Shown here: in pieces, positions 19,710-31,800 of the stretch
How the letters are laid out: every line of letters starts with the position of its first letter
Position numbering within the stretch: the stretch's first letter is position 1
DNA from: Chondrosia reniformis
Taxonomy: Eukaryota > Porifera > Demospongiae > Chondrillida > Chondrillidae
DNA: 64,000 bases
Direction of reading: 5' to 3'
NCBI GenBank assembly: GCA_947172415.1
Contig: OX359190.1
Span: forward strand, 7,750,001-7,814,000
The notes under the pieces: generated by a model
The model's database searches: none
Told to the model about the DNA's origin: nothing
Seen by the model: only the letters and a program-made list of their open reading frames with translations
Translations under genes and position numbers: made by a program

Positions 19710-20733
19710 GTCTTTCTGCAACATTTGTCTCCTCTGTTAAAGTTGAAAAACTTCGAAGAGTTGTGGCTTGGTATTTTGGATGTCATGGAGAAGTATTACT
19801 TATTGAAAATTCAGAAAGTTTGGTGAGCACTTTAGGTTCTGTAGTTGTGAACTGAGATTTTATCTTAGGTTAATTATATTTAATTGACCATTAACTTGTG
19901 AATGTATAGGAGTAAAGCCCTGTCTGATATGATAGTAAAATGGCCGTTCAATTGAATGTGCTTTCCATAGTATAACTTAGTAAGCTTACGTAGGATGCAG
20001 TGTAAAGGAATGAGCTCCGTGTCAAAGTGATCCCTTTTTTCTAACAGACAGAAGCTATACCAGAATCTCTGAAGTACATGCTGCTAGTAATGTCCACAGC
20101 TGGGCTTTTCGGTAACATTACAGAGATAATTTCCTTGGAAAGTAAAGGAGACCAATCATCTCTTAAAGAGGACCATGGCTTTCAATTATGGCAGTTGTCA
20201 TGGCAACGTATTGAAAAATTTCTTCCTAAGCTGCAAAGCGAAATATTTCCCACTTCCAAGAGTTCTTCAGTCACACCCACTGACGTGACCACGCCCACTG
20301 ATGTGCCCACCTCCAGTGGTGGCATACCTACAGAACAAGCTGTAGAAAGAGAATCAGAAAATTGTAATTTGGAACAATCCAACACTGAGAAAGTTAACAC
20401 TCCACCTAGTAAGCACATCTCTGAACTTGTGCACACTCTAACAGTTTAATATGGACGTCCATTTTACCAGCCTGACCTATTGTAATAACAACTGCAATAT
20501 ATGTAGCCTTTAGCATATGCCTTGTAATTTTTACGCCTTAACACTTAACTGCATGTAGTGCCCGTACAGTTATTCTGGTTCCCTTGCATCCTTACGCAGG
20601 TGTGATGGCAGCAACTGGGGAGGTCGTGATCCCAGGTCAGCCAGTACTGATATCACCTGTGACTGTTGTGAAGCTCAGTAAACCACTACCAGTAGTAAAC
20701 AATGTTTCAAGCACTAATAACCAGTCATCATAG
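19710..20733 (+). pseudogene. GBF1 C-terminal fragment, duplicated and frameshifted
   Basis: Three exons match those of the copy at 56959-57970: 19710-19822, 20048-20408 and 20600-20733. The first is 113 bases against 114 in the intact copy. One base is lost at about 19798-19802 (ACTTATTG versus ATTTTATTG), which shifts the frame after MEKYY and gives a stop nearby. The four GBF1 exons upstream of this point in copy 2 are absent. The remaining two exons keep their lengths and splice sites. It is an unprocessed pseudogene made by segmental duplication. Confidence 0.8.
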
Positions 20734-20909
20734 TTGTGTGTTCTGGAGCTTTTATTATTTATGATGTAAGCATTCAATAGTTGAAATATATACTACTCCA
20801 TTGTTAATTGTGTCAACAATGAACACATACGTACATGTATAGTAACTCAGACATGTATGTATTTATTTGCTATATACGTACATACATACATACGTAGGTT
20901 ATGTGGTCT

Positions 20910-21354
20910 GCTTTTGATCTGTCAGCTCAAATACATAATGTAATGACCTCATTTTCTAAATACAAAGTTTACCAGCAGTAGAAATAGATTTTGTGTTACC
21001 AGGTATCAGGTATTTATGAGTACAAAATATTACATTGTAATACGTATATAAAATATATTCCATTTTGACAAGCTTCTGTAAATCTAAACTGTTACTTTGT
21101 GCATGTACACTGTATGTACAATTTTTAAGGGAAAATATGCTTATTTTATGGTACTATATATTGGCTAAATCCACAGTTTGTGAATATAAGCTGTAATAGC
21201 ATATAAGTGTTTATATTTCTTATATTTTACTATAATTTTTGAGAGTAAAATGGTGGATTAACAGTTACTGTACTGTAATTTAGAAAGTGATGGATATTTG
21301 TACATATGCATACGCAGTAATTCATTGTTATCATTCATTTCTTAAACTGCTCTA
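20910..21354. other. Spacer
   Basis: AT-rich sequence with repeated TACGTACATA-type microsatellite. No gene seen. Confidence 0.5.
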
Positions 21355-21918
21355 TTACTTCGTGCACACTGCACATGTCAGCAGTTTGTTTGACTGATAA
21401 GGAGGACATGGAACTCCATTACAGCTGGCCCTCATCATAACACCCGTAGAAGGATTGATATTTGCTCCACTTCCAGGAACTGCTTCAGCTGAGGTGTCTA
21501 CACAAATTGCATTGTTGTCTTTGGCCACCACGACCACTGTGTTCAGCCTCAGTCATCATGTATCCATAGTACTCTCTACTCCAGCCAGAGGGACAGGTAT
21601 AAGAAGCTGGGACCATTAACAGCTGTGATTGGCTGTTGGCATTACAGACTACACAAGGCATGTCTGCTTGATTTAGACTATTGTATGCATATGGTGAAGT
21701 GCTATCTCCCACCTCATACTCTACTCCATACAGTTGTGCCACCCAAGTGTTATCAGTATCCTGAGATAAGTACTGAGGACTATTAGGAAGGTCAGTGGTC
21801 CCACCTGTTTTACTATGCCTACCACCTGCTGCTCTTCCTGAATATACAACATCAGCTCCATTTGGACATGTATATATATATATACGTAGTCCTCCCCCAC
21901 CTGACATAGACAGCTCCA
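21355..21918 (-). pseudogene. Short-chain collagen C4-like C-terminal domain, disrupted
   Basis: The minus strand encodes, in pieces, a domain known from sponge and cnidarian short-chain collagen (spongin-related) proteins: GAVYVRWGRTT, CPNGADVVYSG, MPCVVCNA, YTCPSGWSREYYGYMM, CVDTSAEAVPGSGAN, and LPCPPY...LTCAVCTK with stop. Two breaks are visible. A (TA)n run at 21870-21885 splits WGRTT from CPNG, and one base too many near 21541 shifts the frame before the VCVD-type segment. The glycine/Leu-Cys segment after VYSG is also shorter than I would expect. No collagen triplets lie upstream. Confidence 0.65.
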
Positions 21919-21919
21919 C

Positions 21920-22453
21920 TAGAGTGTATTGTATATATTATCTAAATGAAGTGTCATTCCTTGAAAGAATGTCAAAGTGCAGTTTTGATTTAAGCAATCC
22001 ATTTGAAAAGGGCCCTGGAAATTATATAATGATAGGAACTAGTAAAGTATTCCATGTGATGAGGTTAAACAATTATATATACGCACATATTATGTACAGA
22101 GTCAGCTAGAAATTATAATACAAGAGATGCGAGACGGTTTGGTTATTATTTTGCAATTGCCATGGCTACTACAAACTAAAATTGAGAGCTCGAGAGGACT
22201 GCTATATTGCCCCCAGAGCACCCCTTGAATCCACCACTATATCATAAGTATGACATATACCGTATATCCAGAAATAATTTGAATTCCTTCATTAATATTT
22301 CAACCTTATTACTCTTGGTCCTAGTGTGTGTTTTCACGAATCATGCCTTTCTCTGCTACTAATTCCTAGTGAAAAGTTACTCTTATTAACCCTAAATCAT
22401 TAAATTTGGCAAAAATTCAATTGTTAACTCAAAACCAACACTTTTTTTCTTTT
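21920..22453. other. Spacer between the collagen relic and gene C
   Basis: The 3' flank of the gene C stop codon. A CCGTATATCCAGAAATAATT stretch at 22259 resembles the end of a small DNA element. No gene seen. Confidence 0.45.
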
Positions 22454-22860
22454 TCATATTTCTATCTGCTTCTCAGGATCCATACTAGGGGGCTGAGGAT
22501 CACCTATACCAAAGGTAGTCACTGATGGGATGGATGGAGGATCTTCGGTGGAACCATATTTTCCCTTGTTATCTGTTTTATCACTATCTTTGGACTCCTC
22601 TTTCCCCAGACTTTTCTTCTCCATTTCCGATTCTCCATTAGTGATACCAAATGATGTTGTGGCCACATTATCTGGCTCTCCATTCTTAGCTTCCGGACCG
22701 CTAGATATAGGGTTCATCTGAACATCTTCGTCCTTGATGCTCTCCACATCATCATCCTGCTTTACAGCAAGTCCCATTCCTTCAGTGCCACCAACAGAGG
22801 ATTTGACTGAGGTAGTAGCATAGAAGTTTGATTTAGCAGTTGAACGGGAACCAAATGAAG
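22454..22860 (-). CDS. Gene C last exon: cytoplasmic tail
   Basis: The exon starts SFGSRSTAKSNFYATTSVKS and continues as an acidic, Ser/Thr/Pro-rich tail with KKSLGKEESKDSDKTDNKGK, ending KQIEI and a stop. No domain is recognised. The many Ser and Thr near acidic residues could be phosphorylation sites, which is inference. A 31-base exon at 22951-22921 (GILSTSSTGK) precedes it in the right phase. Confidence 0.8.
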
Positions 22861-25800
22861 CTAAACGGAATCGTAAAGATTAATAATGATAAAACACTAT
22901 ACTATTAAAATAAAGAATACCTTTTCCTGTTGAACTTGTAGAGAGGATACCCTTAAAGGAAGGAGGGATGTTAAAATAATATACACACATTTACACTATA
23001 TATATGTTACATATGTTTTCAACTATATACATAGCACAAATATCCAGTTGTTACATATAGGATTAGTTTACCTTGTCACATTTGCACCAAGCCTTTATCT
23101 TTCCCCAAATCTTTTCATGTCTCAATACGTGAAGCACAAAGATAAGGAAACCCTTTGATGCATAAAAATAGTAACTGTATAAGATAACTATCATGCAAGC
23201 TGACAGAAATGAAATGCACTGAAATGACAGCTGCATGGAGTGAAACTGATTATATACGTATATACCTGTAGTGAGTTGGCAACTATAAAGAGTATAGCAA
23301 ATACTTGTCCTGCTTGACCTGGAGCTATAGTAAACAATCCAATGACCCAAGTGAAACAGAACAACGGCAGCAAAATGATGATAGTCTTCAGTAGTTGTCT
23401 AATGAACATAGTAAAGGTTACCAAAGATTATTATTTACTTAATTGTATGAACCACAGTGCTTTATGGGCAGGAAAGTGTGTTTGGTAATGAGGTGATCTT
23501 CTAATTCACAGACAAATGTTTTAATATGTAGATGTAGTATACATTATCCCATTATGAAATGTATGTACTTACTTTCCAATAGCCTTCCAGTTCGAACTAT
23601 CTCCTTTTTTGAAATTTGCTTTATTTCTACATTGATTCTTAGCTAATGAAGCCATACTTAGAAACAGCAGTACTGCATTCACCTACAAAGTGATACAATT
23701 TCATATGGGTGTACCATTTATGGACTGCAGACGTCTCACTGTAGCCTTACCACTACTATCAGTATCATAGGTCCAATGAAGGCCCAAATCACTCCAAGAT
23801 GAGGAGGAAGCCAACAACTGTGTATATATAAGACATCCAGTTAAGGGAGGAATACCTTTATATATAAATTAAGTATATTGTAGAACTGTAAGCTCACGCA
23901 TGAATGTGTTCATAAAATGGATCACTGGTGTCAAAGGATGCTCTCCTGAAATAGACCTCGTGTCTAATGGCAACTGACACAACTACTGCTGGAATAGGAA
24001 GACCTTTGCAATAATGAGTCGGAATAGAAAAGATTGTTATACATATACGTACATTCAAACATTTTTATAAACATTACCCCATCCAAGTGCAGTGTAAATG
24101 TAGATCCACTTCTTTTCATTAACTCCAAACACTTTAACAAGAAGGTTGTAGATGAGAACTCCTTCACAGAGTGACCAAGTGAACACTGATAGGAAGAAGT
24201 AGTGCATCAGAGTGGTCGCTACTTTACAGACAGTCTAAACAGGCAGAAAAAGAATAGTTAATTTATCACCGCATCATAGAGATCATTTGTGTTCTTACTG
24301 GAACAGATGTAGCTGTGTCTACACCAGCCAGAAACACAACGAGACCCAGTGTCAATGCAATACACAAGTTTAAGTGTACATAATTGTGAACCTTTGTGAT
24401 TAGTTCTTTCCTGAAAATATGATAAAGTATATGGATAACTTGGACGCCTGTTGAACATATAATATATTAAACAGATAGTAGGCAGTGTGTACAGTGCAAT
24501 TTGTATAATATGTATATATACACGAAATCTCACTTTAAACACAAGAAGAATATGATTGAGATTATCAAGAACAAAATAGATATTCCACATCCAATGTACG
24601 TCAGAATATCAAATGCTAATGGTTCACCTAAAGTCTACATGAATATAATATGTAAACATTTAAAATTGTCATAAATGATTGAAAATTAATTATCATACCA
24701 ATTATATAATATATGTACACGTATATAGTATACGTATACTTACTGTATCCACCAGAGAAACTAGTACTACAAAACTGGTCAAATGAACAGTTTCACATGT
24801 AACTTGTGTTCCATTCTCAGTTTCAGTGAAGTTTAGTCTTGCTACTCCACTTCTAGACCATCCTCCAGTTCCCTTGTTAGCATCGGGATTCCAAAACACA
24901 CAAGTGTACTCTCTCCTTTTACCAGAAGGCACTGGACCATTCAGTACCTCATCCTATACAGGTAAATATATGTACACCATATGTACATAATTATTATATG
25001 TAATTATGGTACTCTATGGTATATATACCTTAACATTAAATTCAATGATGACTTTATCTGTAAAGTTTTCAGGTACACTTGGGAATTCTATGTCACCAAT
25101 CTGACTGGAGACTACAGGAGTACCTGGTACTATATTATCACCTTCTATCTCTTCTTCACCATCTCTATAGTAAATAACAATTTGTTACATATAAATGTTG
25201 TGCTGTTTTAAGGAACATTTTTCATTTCAACAACAAGTACTTACTGAAATTTTATTGGTAAATAATCCTCCATATTGTTCATTACAAAGTTGACTACAGT
25301 AGTAGTGTCTACATCTTCTGAGGAAACAGACGATGTTTCAGTTGTGGGTGCCACTGTAGAACCATCAGTTGGGGATGTAGTTGTAGGTTGATCCATTGGA
25401 AGGGACTCTTCTGAGAATTACATAACATACAAAGACGTAGTACTTATGTAATACTAAAGTTTAAACTAGAGCAGACAAATTACTACATAAATGACTAATG
25501 ATAACCAAATACAGACCTTGTTTTACTGCCATTTTGATAAAACTTGAGGGAATATTCAACTTTGGTATGAAGTTTTGGTTATTAAAGTTAGATCTAAGAA
25601 GACTACCTGGAAATAATATACCACCTGGACGTCTCAAATTGACCCTACTACCTTGAAAACCTGAAATAGAATATAACAGAAGTGGTAACTTTAAATGAAA
25701 AGGACATGAGAGAATGTCATATCAAACATTCCTATCATACCAAAATTGGTTCTAGTGAGTGTAATGGTTGGCTTTGAAGGTGTAAGAGCTCTACCAACTC

Positions 25801-28800
25801 CATTAGCTATCCCCTCAGTTGTCCTCAGTATGGCTGCTGATTCAGTTGTCTGGTTAGCAACTGGTACTTCATTGGTAGCTGTAAAGGCTGCCTTGTTATT
25901 TTCATCCAGTACATTGCTCACAATATCAGCAATATTCTGTAGAAAATGTATAGTACATTTTACTGTTTAATTAAATGTAAGTTCATATGTTCATGAAATA
26001 TGGATATAATTAAGGCATGCAATAGCCACAATTACATCAATAGTTGCATTAGTTGCATTGCTGTCTGGATCAAAAAGGTTGTTGCTTTCACCCAATCTAT
26101 TCAGAATAATATACAGAACATCCATATGTACATACGTAATACTTATCAATTGAAAAAGTCAAGCAAATGTATTTTTAATACAAATACAAGTATTATCAAT
26201 ATACATACGTATACTTGAGCATTCAAGCATAAATGTATCTACACAGTGATATTGTTTTGTAATGTACTTGAAGCTAACTTCTCTATTTGTTGTAGTACAA
26301 AAGTAGTAGTTCTCAATTCACTTGGAAGGATAGTCTCATTTTCAACTGGTTCAGTAACAGTACTGAGTTGTGCTGTAATATCATCAACAACCTCCTTAGC
26401 TGTTTCAGTCAAAGGCTCATTGGTAGCATTAGATACATTCAGTGTGTTTACCAGAGATTCGGCCTATTTCATATGGAGAGATAAGGGTATAGTATATGTA
26501 TATGCATTTATTGAGAATATACATATACACAACTAATTGATTCTGCTTGCTAAACTGGTACAGTTGTACATGTACCTCTAATATTATATTGTTGAATTCT
26601 TGAGAAGTGCATGCAGTAACATCTACTTCCCCCCAAGCCCCATCAGAATTGCACCTCCTTTCAGCAAGACCTACGTATGTAATAATAAGTGGTTACATTT
26701 ATATTTATACATACTATATATATTACGTACATTAATTGCTGAAGCACTGTATTATGTACAGTACAATAGTATGTTATTGCATACCAGTAACAGTTCTGCC
26801 TTTCCTTTGTGGACAACGCAGATGAGCTACTTCACCAGCTAACACTTCTGACCACTCTAACTGCCATTCTTGATCAGTATTTGGTGGACATGTAATTTGA
26901 CCTTCTTCAGCTATAGTAATCAAGAGTGCTTAATTGTCAAAATAATATTTTGTAATATGTACATAAAAGTAAATGTTCTTCAGACCAGAGTGTATGGATA
27001 TAAACTTACGTTTATCACAGATTCCTGGCTTATTTTTACATTCATCCTACATGAAACGAACAAATACGGAATGATCATTTTAAAGAAACTGCATTCAGCA
27101 GATTAGACACACAGACTACACAGGTGCACGTGCATATATATATACAGTATTTAGGTCAGTCATAAAGCATACATATTCATCAAACAGTAAATAACACAGA
27201 TGTAAATATATGTACATACGTACGTACGTACATACATTGCTATGTATAATAGGAGACTATGTACTAACTTCAGAGTCTGGTATGCCATCTCCATCACTGT
27301 CAATTTCACAATTACTATGGCGGTTCCTCACAAATGGTGTTACACACTGTACGTATGTTATATTCAATGTGTAAGTTATTAGTCTTACTTGAACTCCTGT
27401 TATATACAACTCACCATACATCCTCGTTGCCCTGAACAGGTACAAGATATACCAGTACCAATACATAAGCTCTGTCTACCTCCTAACGTCACTGGTGTGC
27501 ATGAGCATTCATCTATAAACAGTGTATCAATAATCTAAAATCCTAGGATCTCTAAGCTAAAGTAGATTATGTACGCATACTCCACTGATTTTTCAAAGTT
27601 AGAATTATTAGTCAATACTTCATACACATACACATATATATAGTGATGCAAGCTAACAGATATACAGCTATATATGTATGCAGCTGAGTCCATATATATA
27701 CATACACCTTAGATCAGAATATGGAGTATTGCTCACTTGATGATGTGTATACAGTGGTACCCTCAGCTGGCTGAAATACTGCTGCTGTCACATTTTGAGT
27801 GAGAAATGTGACAATTGCAACAAAACTTGTGTTGTCTGGTGTTACAATTTTAATTGTATAATTCTGCTTGGTTACATTCTGGATCTGAAATAAAGGTAGG
27901 TCACATTGCGGGCTGATATTACATTTTGGTCATTGGGACCTACGTATTTGTGACTATTAATAGTATATTGCATACATTCCAACTATATAACATGTATCTA
28001 CTTGTATAAGTATTATTATAAACAATATAACTAGTGCATGTATTAGGTACTTTTAGAGATGTTTCAACTTCAACTTCAAAACTCTTTACATCACTACTAC
28101 CACTCTCTGACACAACTACTACAATTTCATTCTCCTCCGTTCCATTCTTAAATGTACATCTGCTTATATCCACTGACTTCCACAGTCCTGGGACATTACA
28201 TCTTCTAGTTGCTAGGGAACTTGAGAAGGAACTGTGGATCTCAGAACACTGTAAAGAGGCACTTTGACCAATAGCTGTTACAGGCCATGTAATATTGCCA
28301 ATAGTCTCCTTCCGGCAGCATCCAATACAAGGATCCTATACGTATATGCATTTTAATAAGTATATATATATATATACAGTGCAAGTTACAATATACAAAG
28401 GTAATCTAATCTAATATAATATAATATAAATAATTAAATAATTCATATGGCTCCAAGAAAGAACCTAAAAACAAAATGGGCATATCATCATAAAGATTAG
28501 CGTATAAAACTCGTTTCAAATTAAGGGATTTTTTTATTTAGGTCTCCGTTTGTTAGAAAACGGAGGACAAAGTTTGCATATAAAAGGCCATAGGACTATA
28601 GAAAACCTATGGGAAATTTATATGCAAACCACGTGTTATATTGATAAAAATTGTCAGTTTGTCAGATAACTGTGAAATCAACATATATCATGGTACATGT
28701 GTATAAGAAACGTCATATATATACATATGAATAAGGAGTGTTATATTAAGCATGTTTAAATACAATCAAGTACTACACAGTGCAAGTTACAAATTTATAC

Positions 28801-31800
28801 ACGGATGCAAGTGACTCCCAAGATAATCACACTAAGGTATATAATATAATACGGATGCAAATGACTCCCAAAATAATTACAATCAGGTATATTAAACGCT
28901 ACAAGATTTTATAGCCACACTGAAATTATCAACTGCTGCATACAGAGTAGTAGTCTCTACAGATCATATAAGGTTAAACACATAGCCTTCCAATTACCTT
29001 TTCACACCTTAGTATAGACTGAAGATGCTGCATCTGCATGCCATTATCAGCAAAAACTCCAGTCTCATGCAGGGGGTCTCAGCCAATAATCACCGCAGAT
29101 TTGACTTGCCTTGAGTGTGAGCTAGGAGTACCGTTGCTTGCTTGCATGTATTCACATAAACAACAGGGTGAGAGACGATTTGGTAACTTGCACACAAGGG
29201 ACATTGTTCATGAAATACATTAAAGGCCCCAGCCTTTATGTCCCTTGTGTGCAAGTTACCAAACCGTCTCTCACCCTGTTGTTTATGTGAATACATGCAA
29301 GCAAGCAACGGTACTCCTAGCTCACACTCAAGGCAAGTCAAATCTGCGGTGATTATTGGCTGAGACCCCCTGCATGAGACTGGAGTTTTTGCTGATAATG
29401 GCATGCAGATGCAGCATCTTCAGTCTATACTAAGGTGTGAAAAGGTAATTGGAAGGCTATGTGTTTAACCTTATATGATCTGTAGAGACTACTACTCTGT
29501 ATGCAGCAGTTGAGAATTTCAGTGTGGCTATAAAATCTTGTAGCGTTTAATATACCTGATTGTAATTATTTTGGGAGTCATTTGCATTCGTATTATATTA
29601 TATACCTTAGTGTGATTATCTTGGGAGTCACTTGCATCCGTGTATAAATTTGTAACTTGCACTGTGTAGTACTTGATTGTATTTATATATATATATATAT
29701 AGCAGTAAAATATAGAAATATACATAAATAGAAAATATAATTATACCCCAATGATAATATATGATGAATGATTTGCTAACTTTATAGTCTGCAATCTTAT
29801 CATCATCGGTGTCCAAAGTGCATTCATCATCTGCCATTAAATATCTCTCATTACACTAAAATCATATTGTATACACATATATTATATATATCAAAGAAAA
29901 CTTCTATGGTATCATAGAGAGCAACATTATTATAGCATTCCAATATGGAGAATAGTCTAGCTATGTGTAGTAGATAAATATGATCATAAACACAGTACTA
30001 ACTACATCTGTTTTTTCATCTGAGCATTTGCAGGCTGATGTTGCTCCAGGTGCTCCGACACAAAATGTTAAGGGATTAACTGATGACGTCACATTTATAA
30101 TATTTTCACAACAACCACATAAATCTAAGTAGTACAGCAGGAGCAATGAAAACCGATAATGCATTGCGTCCAGACAAAAATGAATATTTACACTAATTGT
30201 GTGATATATATATATAAACCAACCATTTGCTGATATAGCAACTACAATTCCAACTTCAGCTACTGGGGACATTGTATCTTCAATTACAATTACAGAATAC
30301 ACTCTGCCATTTTTGAGCTGTGAGGGCTACAGAGAGTGTAAAGCATATATAGATACTTACAGCATAAGGATGATAACTGTATATATATATACGTACTTCA
30401 TCTTCACTAGGCACTGGATTTATACTATAAAGCATCAGCTACCCTTGCTAATTATAAATCAAGGGATGTGATGGTTAAGCTAGTTTTCAACATCAATGTA
30501 ATTGCTATTTCACAGATGAAGACCTTTATGTTTGAAATAACTAAATTGTTGACTCAGCTACGTAGCTATTAAGTAAATTGACCAATAAATTCATATCACA
30601 ATGAATACAACAAGTACACAACACTCCCTATACATTTAGATACAATTTCATTGGGTTGGATTAAGTATTGACTCAGTCAAACTTACATATTTCCTAATGT
30701 TAGTATCTGTTGCTTCCAATAAGTGAATCTTGTTTGGAAGCTCCCTGAATGTACATTGTGACAGGTCCAGTGACTCCCACTCTTCATCACCTCCACACCT
30801 TGCTGATATGATACCACTGTAGAGAAGGTCACTGAGTGTGGAGCACCTTAAAGTGCGAGTCTCACCAACCGGGGTGGAAGTGAAGATGAGAGTATCGGGA
30901 CAAGCTGCACAGTAAATGAAACATATATGATTAGAATTTAATTGATACATTACCATACACACATTTAAAATGTAGGAAATTCTAAAATGTATTAATGTAT
31001 TTTAAAATGTATTATCTGAGGATATTCTCATCAGTTACATGACAATATTGTTCAAACGTTAACATTATACTGTATATATACACCAATGTGTTGCCTAGTG
31101 ACCATGTTCTTCTGCAAACCACCAAAATATAGAAATACAAATGATTGATATAGTTACATTCTAGCAATTCACAGAAGAGTTTACTAACAAAACATATTTC
31201 TAAGCATTTTTAATAATATTACATATCATACTGATCAGGTAATTTTAGATTATTTTTACGTACTTCTAGGAAGAGGACTAGGAGTGAGTACTGCACTGCT
31301 TGATGGAATAGAACTGCTTTCTGAGCTTAGAACTTCACTAGTTGTTACAACACTACTTTCATAACTCTCACTGCTTGTTGTCTCTTGTGATATCTCAGAG
31401 GACATGGGTTGCACAAAAGATGATGAAGGAGTTTCATTAGTCCCCAAGTTATCGCTGGTTGTAGCTCCAATTACTACATTTTCAAAATACAGTTTCAAAA
31501 TATTATGTACACGTACATGTGATTAATATTTGACTGATTTATATAGCATTCTGAATAGAATCATATATATACTATTGTGTTTAAAGAGAGTGAGTACTAC
31601 TTGACATATGACCTGTTGTATAAAGTACTAAAATAAAGTAGGTACGTACGTATATAAAACAGTATATACTTATACACAATATATAGCATACACACATGCT
31701 TAGATACAGTGCAAGTTACAATATACTAAGGTAATATAAAATCAAGTATTACACAGTGCAAGTTACTAAACAAGTGACCCCTAGGATAATCAGTATTTTA

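Larger units (their letters stand above)
14246..20906 (+). repeat. Segmental duplication, copy 1
   Basis: Collinear with 50095-58129. Shared landmarks in the same order are the GAAATGTTCCATTTTG block, the 31-bp minisatellite, a signal-peptide exon (17322 / 52630), the exon at 18581 / 53878, and the last three GBF1 exons. Copy 1 lacks 54.08-56.84 of copy 2 (four GBF1 exons) and carries the C48/PHD insertion instead. Its left block recurs at 62255-64000. Confidence 0.85.

Noticed and set aside
27181-27240. Regulatory site made of TACGTACGTA repeats
   Set aside because: Such TACGTA-rich microsatellites occur throughout the window without relation to genes.
29038-29404. Identical ORFs on both strands
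   Set aside because: A direct result of the palindrome symmetry centred near 29221, not of coding.
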